Shown here one piece after another: positions 58,891 through 64,000 of a stretch of DNA of 64,000 nucleotides. The DNA is from Streptomyces sp. Root1304 (GTDB lineage Bacteria > Actinomycetota > Actinomycetes > Streptomycetales > Streptomycetaceae). The notes beneath the pieces are model-generated. The model was not told the origin of the DNA. It did not search any database and was given only the letters and a program-made list of their open reading frames with translations. The stretch spans positions 63,161-127,160 of the forward strand of contig NZ_LMEP01000002.1 in the NCBI RefSeq assembly GCF_001426405.1. The letters are read 5' to 3'. A program made the translations under genes and the position numbers. Positions within the stretch are counted from its first letter, which is position 1. Each line of letters begins with the position of its first letter.

Positions 58891-58905
58891 CCGGACGGTC
58901 CGGTT
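58891..58905. promoter_or_regulatory. Perfect palindrome ACCGGAC-G-GTCCGGT
   Basis: A 15-bp palindrome 22 bases after the TetR stop. Terminator stem of the desaturase operon or operator for the next gene. Confidence 0.45.
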
Positions 58906-58919
58906 CTCCGGGTCGGAGG

Positions 58920-58959
58920 GGGGTTAACCCCTGGCGTCCGGCCGGGGCACGAGTAGGAT
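58920..58959 (+). promoter_or_regulatory. Promoter with operator GGGGTTAACCCC and -10 TAGGAT
   Basis: A perfect 12-bp palindrome GGGGTTAACCCC (58920-58931) adjoins the -35 position of a consensus-like -10 TAGGAT (58954-58959). The leader to the FG-GAP gene would be about 135 bases. Confidence 0.6.
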
Positions 58960-59102
58960 CGGCTTCAACATCCGTGGGGGTGTTCCCGTTGTCGGGCGAA
59001 GCCGTTCGCGTGCCCTGTGGCCTGCGCTGATGCCGTTCGACGCCGCTGTGAACCCCCCGTGCTCGGATTCCTTTGGACCTCTGATCCCTGGGGGGGATCT
59101 TT

Positions 59103-60821
59103 TTGTCTTTCCTGCGTTCCACGCGCGCACGTCGTGTGGTCACCTGCACCGCCCTGCTGCTCTCCACGGGCATGCTGCTCAGCCGGCCGGCCATGGCCGG
59201 TACGCCCGCCCCGCCGCTCTCGGCCGCGAAGCCCGCGCCGGCGGCCGGCCCGAAGCTGCTGATGCCGTCCCTGCCCGCGTCGGGTGCCCGTGCGGCGGGC
59301 GCCGAGGGCGCCGCGGCCGCGGGTTCCGCGCCGCGCGCCGACTTCGACGGCGACGGCCGGAGCGACCTGGTCTACCGGGAGCTCGACGGCTCCCTCACGC
59401 TCTCGACGCAGACGACGGCGGTCGAGTTCTCGCGGACCGGCGGCTCGAAGGACTTCGTCAAGGACATCATCCCGGTCGGTGACCAGGACCTGAACGGCGG
59501 CAGGCCCGAGGTCCTGACGCTGACGACGCTGGGCCGCCTCGAACTGTACGGAAACGCCTCGACGACGGCCTCGGCGAACCTGCGCTGGTACGGCAACGGC
59601 TGGAACATCTACAACAAGGTGTTCTCGCCGGGCGACGTGGACGGCGACGGCCGCGCGGACCTGATGGGCCGCACGCCCGAGGGCGACCTGTACCTGTACC
59701 TGGCCTCCGGCACGCCGGCCACGCCCTTCCAGGGCCGGACGAAGGTCGGCTACGGCTGGCAGGTGTACGACCAGATCGTCGGCATCGGCGACAACGACGG
59801 CGACGGCAAGGGCGATGTCATCGCCCGCAAGCCCGACGGCTCCCTCGACTTCTTCGGCAGCACCGGTGACCCGGGGGCGCCGTTCAAGCAGGCCACCGGC
59901 ATCGGCGCCATGTGGGACGTCTTCAACCAGATCCTGGGTGTGGACGACCAGGACGGCGACGGTGACACCGAGGTCTACGCGCGCCGGAAGAACGGCACGC
60001 TGATGGTCTACACGGGCTCGGGCACCGGCGGCTACGACACCCGGGAGACGCTCGGCGCGACCGGCGAGTGGGCGCCCGTCGCCCAGTTCGGCGGCGCCGG
60101 CAACCTCCCCGCCCACGGCAAGGAGGAGCTGCTCGCGATCGACAAGCGCGGCGCGCTCTACTGGTACCACGCGGTCAACAACGGTGGTCTCAGCGCCCGT
60201 CAGTGGATCGCCAACGGCTGGGGCGGGGTGAACCTCACCAACGTCTCCTCGGTCGACCCGAACGGCGAGTCGGACGTCGTGGAGATCTACAACAACCGCC
60301 TCTACATCGAGAGCAAGGACATGGGAGGCGGCTGGAACGCCTTCAACCTGCTCGCGGGCCCCGGTGACCTGAACGGCGACGGCTCGGGCGACCTGCTGGC
60401 GCGGGACCGCTCCGGCAACCTGTACCTGTACCCGACCACGGTGACCGGTTCGGCGCTCCGCGCCCGGACCCTGGTGAGCGGTGGCTGGCAGACGTACAAC
60501 TGGTTCTTCGGCGCGGGTGACTACACCAACGACGGCCGGAACGACCTGCTGGCGCGCACCACGACCGGCACGCTCTACCTCTTCCCGGGCACGGGTTCGG
60601 CGACCAAGCCGTTCCAGGGCCGGATCAAGCTGGGCGAGGGCTTCAACGCGTACGCGAAGCTGGTCGCCACGGGTGACCTGACGGGTGACGGCAAGGGCGA
60701 CTTCGTCGCCGCGACGCCCGGCGGCGACCTGTACCGCTTCGACGGCGGCGCCGCGAAGAACTACTTCGGCCCGCGCGCCAAGATCGGCTACGGCTACCAG
60801 ACGTACAGCGGCATGTACTAG
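59103..60821 (+). CDS. Secreted FG-GAP/VCBS repeat protein
   Basis: A 572 aa exported protein starting with TTG, preceded by GGGGGGGATC. Signal peptide: RARRVVTCTALLLSTGMLLSRPAMAG. After an Ala/Pro linker come about seven beta-propeller-like blades, each with a calcium-type DxDGDGxxDL loop: DFDGDGRSDLV, DQDLNGGRPEV, DVDGDGRADLM, DNDGDGKGDVI, DQDGDGDTEVY, DLNGDGSGDLL, DYTNDGRNDLL, DLTGDGKGDFV. The repeated YGWQVYDQI/GWNAFNLL segments align. No catalytic domain, so it is probably a cell-surface or matrix adhesin-like protein. Single-gene unit with its own promoter. Confidence 0.85.
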   Translation: MSFLRSTRARRVVTCTALLLSTGMLLSRPAMAGTPAPPLSAAKPAPAAGPKLLMPSLPASGARAAGAEGAAAAGSAPRADFDGDGRSDLVYRELDGSLTLSTQTTAVEFSRTGGSKDFVKDIIPVGDQDLNGGRPEVLTLTTLGRLELYGNASTTASANLRWYGNGWNIYNKVFSPGDVDGDGRADLMGRTPEGDLYLYLASGTPATPFQGRTKVGYGWQVYDQIVGIGDNDGDGKGDVIARKPDGSLDFFGSTGDPGAPFKQATGIGAMWDVFNQILGVDDQDGDGDTEVYARRKNGTLMVYTGSGTGGYDTRETLGATGEWAPVAQFGGAGNLPAHGKEELLAIDKRGALYWYHAVNNGGLSARQWIANGWGGVNLTNVSSVDPNGESDVVEIYNNRLYIESKDMGGGWNAFNLLAGPGDLNGDGSGDLLARDRSGNLYLYPTTVTGSALRARTLVSGGWQTYNWFFGAGDYTNDGRNDLLARTTTGTLYLFPGTGSATKPFQGRIKLGEGFNAYAKLVATGDLTGDGKGDFVAATPGGDLYRFDGGAAKNYFGPRAKIGYGYQTYSGMY

Positions 60822-60913
60822 TCGCACCGCGGCCCCTACGGGTCGCGGCGCGCGGGGCGCCCCGCACCGGAGTTCCGGTGCGGGGCGTCCGTGCGTCACG
60901 GGCCCGTGCGAGG

Positions 60914-61756
60914 TCAGGAGGGCTTGCGGGCGAGGGCGAAGATGCGGCGGAACGGGAAGACGGTGCCGTGCGGGCCCGGGGGGTAGGCCTCGCGGAGGAG
61001 GGCGCGGTACTGCCCGAGGAAGGCGTCGGCCGCCTCCCGGTCGTCGGCCAGGGTCGTGAGGACGGGCCGCAGGGCGGTGCCCTTGACCCAGTCGAGGACG
61101 GGGTCCTCGCCCTGGAGCAGCTGGCAGTACGTGGTCTCCCAGACGTCCACCTCGCAGCCGAGGTCGGTGAGGCGGGTGAGGTAGTCGGCGGAGTCGAGGA
61201 TGTGGACGAAGCGGCGGCCCTGGTCGCCGAGGCGGGCGCGCCATTCGGGGGTGTCGCAGAGTTCGCCGAGCAGGGCGTGGCTGGGCGAGGTGAAGTTGCC
61301 GGGGACCTGGAAGGCGAAGGTGCCGCCGGGGTGGAGTCCGTCGATCCATCCCGCGAAGGACTCGGGGTGGTTGGGCACCCACTGGAGGGCGGCGTTGGAG
61401 ACGATGAGGTCGTAGGGCTCGGTGGGGGTCCAGTGGGCGGCGTCGGCGGGCCGGAAGTCGATCCAGCCGCCGCCGCGGGTGGTGCCGGCCCAGTCCTTCT
61501 CGGCCCGCTCCAGCATGTCGGGCGAGAGGTCGTAGCCGGTGATGTGGGCGTCGGACCACCGGTCGGCGAGGAGGGCCGTGACGTTGCCGGGGCCGCAGCC
61601 GAGGTCGGCGATGCGGGCCGGGCGGTCCTCGGCCGGGAGATGCGGTATTCGGGCGAGCAGGTCGAGGAAGGGCCGGGTGCGATGGCCGGAGTGTCGGAGG
61701 TACTGCTGTGGGTCCCAGGTCGGTGCGGTGGGTACGACGGTTTCCACGGAATGCAT
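60914..61756 (-). CDS. tam: trans-Aconitate 2-methyltransferase
   Basis: A 280 aa SAM-dependent enzyme that esterifies trans-aconitate, an aconitase inhibitor formed spontaneously from cis-aconitate. Seen: TWDPQQYLRHSGHRTRPFLDLLARI, SAM motif I ADLGCGPGNVT, GYDLSPDML, FRPADAAHW, IVSNAALQWVPNHPE and FAFQVPGNF. The ATG at 61756 gives the family N-terminus. It is divergent from a MarR gene with CTTGACYCCAAG operators between. In S. coelicolor the equivalent MarR, TamR, is reported to control tam and aconitase in response to citrate and aconitate. Confidence 0.92.
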   Translation of the reverse strand: MHSVETVVPTAPTWDPQQYLRHSGHRTRPFLDLLARIPHLPAEDRPARIADLGCGPGNVTALLADRWSDAHITGYDLSPDMLERAEKDWAGTTRGGGWIDFRPADAAHWTPTEPYDLIVSNAALQWVPNHPESFAGWIDGLHPGGTFAFQVPGNFTSPSHALLGELCDTPEWRARLGDQGRRFVHILDSADYLTRLTDLGCEVDVWETTYCQLLQGEDPVLDWVKGTALRPVLTTLADDREAADAFLGQYRALLREAYPPGPHGTVFPFRRIFALARKPS

Positions 61757-61838
61757 GTTCGAAGCCCCCTTGCTGGCACGAGTTGCCGAAGCGGAACGTA
61801 GTTCCGGCCGGGTCCCTTCCCCATAGTCCAGGGAAATA

Positions 61839-61883
61839 TATCTTGACTCCAAGATACTCGATATCGAGAAACTTGACCCCAAG
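61839..61883. promoter_or_regulatory. TamR operator region
   Basis: TATCTTG-ACTC-CAAGATA (perfect 7-bp arms, 61839-61856), then the perfect palindrome CTCGATATCGAG (61857-61868), then CTTGACCCCAAG (61872-61883), a second copy of the CTTGACYCCAAG core 30 bases on. Markedly AT-rich for this genome. It lies between tam and tamR and is typical of MarR-type sites. Confidence 0.85.
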
Positions 61884-61919
61884 AGACTTTATGTCAACAG
61901 ACCCTCTACACTGATCGTC

Positions 61920-62417
61920 ATGGAGGACGAGGTCGACCGACTGGTCGCAGCATGGCGCCGCGAGCGCCCCGACCTCGACGTGGAACCGCTCGAGGTGCTC
62001 AGCCGCGTCTCGCGGCTCGCCCGGCACCTCGACCGCGCCCGTCGGCTCGCCTTCTCCGAGCACCAGCTGGAGCCCTGGGAGTTCGACGTCCTCACCTCCC
62101 TGCGCCGCGCCGGAGCGCCGTACCAGCTCTCCCCCGGCCAGCTCCTCACCCAGACCCTGGTCACCTCGGGCACCATGACCAACCGCATCGACCGGCTCAC
62201 CAAGAAGGGCCTCGTCGAGCGGCTGCCCGACCCCAGCGACCGGCGCGGGGTCCTCGTCCGGCTCACCCCCGAGGGCCGCGACCGCGCCGACGAGGCGCTC
62301 GCCGGACTCCTCGCCCAGGAGCGGGCCATCCTGGCCCAGCTCTCCCGCGCCCAGCGCGGCGAACTGGCCGGACTGCTACGCCGGCTGACCGCCCCGTTCG
62401 ACAACGTCCCCGGCTAG
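61920..62417 (+). CDS. tamR: MarR family regulator TamR
   Basis: A 165 aa winged-HTH regulator: EVLSRVSRLARHLDRARRLAFSEHQLEPWEFDVLTSLRRAG, recognition region YQLSPGQLLTQTLVTSGTMTNRIDRLTKKGLVERLPDPSDRRGVLVRLTPEG (residues about 68-120), and C-terminal dimer helices. The UrtR/HucR-type N-terminal extra helix (EDEVDRLVAAWRRERPDLD) fits TamR. It is divergent from tam across shared operators. The last 42 bases overlap the response-regulator gene on the opposite strand. Confidence 0.92.
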   Translation: MEDEVDRLVAAWRRERPDLDVEPLEVLSRVSRLARHLDRARRLAFSEHQLEPWEFDVLTSLRRAGAPYQLSPGQLLTQTLVTSGTMTNRIDRLTKKGLVERLPDPSDRRGVLVRLTPEGRDRADEALAGLLAQERAILAQLSRAQRGELAGLLRRLTAPFDNVPG

Positions 62418-63182
62418 TCCGGACCCCGGCACCCCGACCGGCTGCGCGGGACCCACGCCCGCCCGGCGGGCCAGCGCCACCGCCGCCAGGGTCGAGTGCA
62501 CGCCCAGCTTCCCCAGCACGTTCTGCATGTGCGTACGGACCGTGTGCGGCGACAGGAACAGCCGCTCCGCGACCGCCTTGCGGCCGAGACCCGCGACCAT
62601 GCAGCGCAGCACCTCCCGCTCGCGCGGGGTCAGCGACTCCACCAGCCGCTCGCTGTCCGTCCGGTGCTTGCGCACCTCCGTCAGCTCCCGCAGCACCCCG
62701 GTGAGCAGCGCGGGCGGCAGATGCGTCTCGTCCCGCAGCACCCCGCGCACCACGGCCAGCAGCCGTTGCAGCGAACAGTCCTTCGCCACCCAGCCGGAGG
62801 CCCCGGCCTGGAGGGCGAGCGCCGCCCGCCGCGGGTCGTCCCTCTCCGCGAGGACGACGGTGCGGACCGCGGGCTGCGCCCGGCGCACCCCGGCCACCAG
62901 CGAGAGCCCGTCGACGGCACCGACAGCACCGACGGCGCCCTCGGCGTCGTCCGGGACGGCGCGGGCCGCGGCCGCGCCCGGCGGGCCCGCGCCCAGCTCG
63001 GCGTCGACGAGCAGCACGTCGAACCTGCGTCCCTCCGCCGCACCGCGCTCCAGGCAGCGCAGGGCGGCCGGGCCGCTTCCCGCGGCCGCGACGTCGACGT
63101 CGGGCTCCGCCGCGAGTGCGGCGGCCAGCGATTCGGCGAAGACGCGGTGGTCGTCCACCACCAGGACACGGATACGTGCCAC
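62376..63182 (-). CDS. LuxR/NarL-type response regulator with receiver insertion
   Basis: A 268 aa regulator starting at GTG 63182, or 63188. Receiver: acidic pair Asp10/Asp11, phospho-acceptor Asp60 (VLLVDAELG), and Lys134 (WVAKD). Between about residues 64 and 92 there is a 25-30-residue insertion (GPPGAAAARAVPDDAEG, then GAVGAVGAVD) not usual for CheY-like domains. The LuxR HTH is LTPREREVLRCMVAGLGRKAVAERLFLSPHTVRTHMQNVLGKLGV (about 195-240). No kinase gene is adjacent; the orphan kinase at 46961 is of the right class but distant. The 3' end overlaps tamR antisense by 42 bases. Confidence 0.85.
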   Translation of the reverse strand: MARIRVLVVDDHRVFAESLAAALAAEPDVDVAAAGSGPAALRCLERGAAEGRRFDVLLVDAELGAGPPGAAAARAVPDDAEGAVGAVGAVDGLSLVAGVRRAQPAVRTVVLAERDDPRRAALALQAGASGWVAKDCSLQRLLAVVRGVLRDETHLPPALLTGVLRELTEVRKHRTDSERLVESLTPREREVLRCMVAGLGRKAVAERLFLSPHTVRTHMQNVLGKLGVHSTLAAVALARRAGVGPAQPVGVPGSGLAGDVVERGGQPA

Positions 63183-63326
63183 GGACACCCCCAAGTGTCG
63201 AGGAACGGAACCGACGCGGGCACGGCGCCGGAGGCGGGTCCGTCGGATGCGCGGCCGCCGCCGTGCGTTGACTGTTACCCCGCTTCCGGCGCCGTACCCG
63301 ACCGGGTCACGCCCCCTGAACAGCAC

Positions 63327-63382
63327 CGGCCCCCACCGGCGCCGCCCCTCAGCGTAGGGGCGGGGCGTCACGGTGGGGGCCG
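63327..63382 (-). terminator. Nested double hairpin after galK
   Basis: Perfect 12-bp outer arms (CGGCCCCCACCG/CGGTGGGGGCCG at 63327-63338 and 63371-63382) enclose a perfect 8-bp inner hairpin (CCGCCCCT/AGGGGCGG at 63342-63349 and 63356-63363). It lies 42 bases past the galK stop and is the likely galK terminator. Confidence 0.75.
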
Positions 63383-63423
63383 ATTCGCGGAACTGTCCGA
63401 AGTCGCGCGTGCGCGCGGCGGGT

Positions 63424-64000
63424 TCAGAGCCTGCGCGCGCCTGCCGAGGGGACGGCCGGGAAGATCCCCGGAGGGGCGTACCCGGCCCCGGCGAAGGCCT
63501 TCTCCACGGCGGCGGCGACCGCGTCCGCCCGGTCGGCCCCGACCAGGACGACGGCCGAGCCGCCGAAGCCGCCGCCGGTCATCCGGGCACCCAGCGCGCC
63601 TGCGGCGTTCGCCGCCTCGACGGCGAGGTCCAGCTCGGGGCAGGAGACCCGGAGGTCGTCCCGGAGGGAGGCGTGCCCCTCGGTGAGCACCGGGCCGACG
63701 GCCCGGGTGTCGCCGGCGTCGAGCAGCGCGAGGGTCCGCTCCACGCGCGCGTTGTCGGTGACGACGTGCCGGACGTACCGCCGCACCGTCTCGTCGCTCA
63801 GGCGTGCGAGGGTTTCGGGTAGGTGTACGGCGCTCACGTCGCGCAGGGCACGGGCGCCGAGCGCCCGCGCACCCGCTTCACACCCGGCGCGCCGCTCCGC
63901 GTACGCGCCGTCCCCGAGCGCGTGCTTCACGCGGGTGTCGACGACGAGCAGCCGCAGCCCCTCGCGGGCGAGGTCGAAGGGGACCTGACGGTACGAGAGG
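63424..64000 (-). CDS. galK: Galactokinase (partial, 5' end beyond the window)
   Basis: The C-terminal 190 or so residues of a GHMP kinase that phosphorylates galactose. Seen: FDLAREGLRLLVVDTRVKHALGDGAYAERRAGCEAGARALG (typical of GalK, with the VxDT and H.L....Y..RR pattern), VRHVVTDNARVERTLALL, LMTEGHASLRDDLRVSCPELD-like text (here LTEGHASLRDDLRVSCPELD), and GHMP motif 3 ARMTGGGFGGSAVVLV. The stop is at 63424. The reading frame stays open to the window edge, so the start lies outside. Probably the last gene of a galTEK-type operon, inferred from Streptomyces gene order. Confidence 0.93.
   Translation of the reverse strand, partial: LSYRQVPFDLAREGLRLLVVDTRVKHALGDGAYAERRAGCEAGARALGARALRDVSAVHLPETLARLSDETVRRYVRHVVTDNARVERTLALLDAGDTRAVGPVLTEGHASLRDDLRVSCPELDLAVEAANAAGALGARMTGGGFGGSAVVLVGADRADAVAAAVEKAFAGAGYAPPGIFPAVPSAGARRL

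Noticed and set aside
59017..59482. Alternative + strand frame starting at 59030 ahead of the FG-GAP gene
   Set aside because: It is out of frame with the signal peptide and the FG-GAP repeats; the TTG at 59103 with its GGGGGGG ribosome site explains the gene.

Overview
This window is chromosomal DNA of a Streptomyces species (inference). The base composition is very GC-rich, codon third positions are almost always G or C, GTG starts are common, and ATGA/GTGA overlaps between neighbouring genes are frequent. The genes include Streptomyces hallmarks: an Rpf-LysM resuscitation factor, a CYP107U-type P450, mycothiol-dependent enzyme relatives, an LAXTG sortase substrate and a tam/tamR pair. From memory, the order rpf - P450 - mazG - surA-like - mfd - ABC transporter - glmU - prs - rplY - pth - ppc - desaturase - tam/tamR - galK matches the conserved core around SCO3097-SCO3136 of S. 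coelicolor. About 50 protein genes and one tRNA are supported.

Layout. 1-9.7 kb: an Rpf cell-wall lysin, P450, flavohaemoprotein, MazG, a SurA-like lipoprotein, then a divergent GT2 glycosyltransferase/YfhO pair that probably decorates cell-envelope polymers. 9.2-18.6 kb is accessory: three acetyltransferases, AraC, TetR and LysR regulators each beside a probable target, a secreted peptide + ECF sigma + membrane protein cluster, and two hypothetical genes. A MITE-like palindrome of about 194 bp joins two acetyltransferase genes. 18.6-29.4 kb: a small membrane protein, a TPR Ser/Thr kinase coupled to a membrane protein, a solitary N6-methylase-like protein with its own HTH and an altered catalytic motif, a duplicated-domain exported protein, a secreted HNH nuclease, and a TetR/SGNH lipoprotein/SCO6745-type cluster.

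29.4-42 kb: mfd, a two-gene ABC exporter, two MFS pumps, an XRE-cupin regulator and a coiled-coil protein. 42-47 kb is the most unusual region. Four genes in two divergent two-gene units carry toxin-type catalytic modules (an XOO_2897-like deaminase, a WHH/HNH nuclease, a YwqJ-like deaminase) together with SUKH/YrhB immunity-type domains. Two of the toxin-like modules are fused in cis to immunity-type domains and none has a secretion signal. 47-64 kb is core: an orphan histidine kinase, tRNA-Gln(UUG), glmU, prs, rplY, pth, an LAXTG surface protein, ppc, a desaturase with its coupled TetR, an FG-GAP repeat protein, tam/tamR, a LuxR-type response regulator and the 3' part of galK.

Regulatory DNA is unusually readable. 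Twin palindromes sit in several divergent or promoter regions: CTAG-type before the DUF1772/tetR pair, CTTGTCA-type before tetR/SGNH, TACG-N4-CGTA before the desaturase, and CTTGACYCCAAG before tam/tamR. Perfect hairpin terminators flank several core genes. No gene-free stretch exceeds 300 bases except 48281-48600, which holds the tRNA and its terminator.
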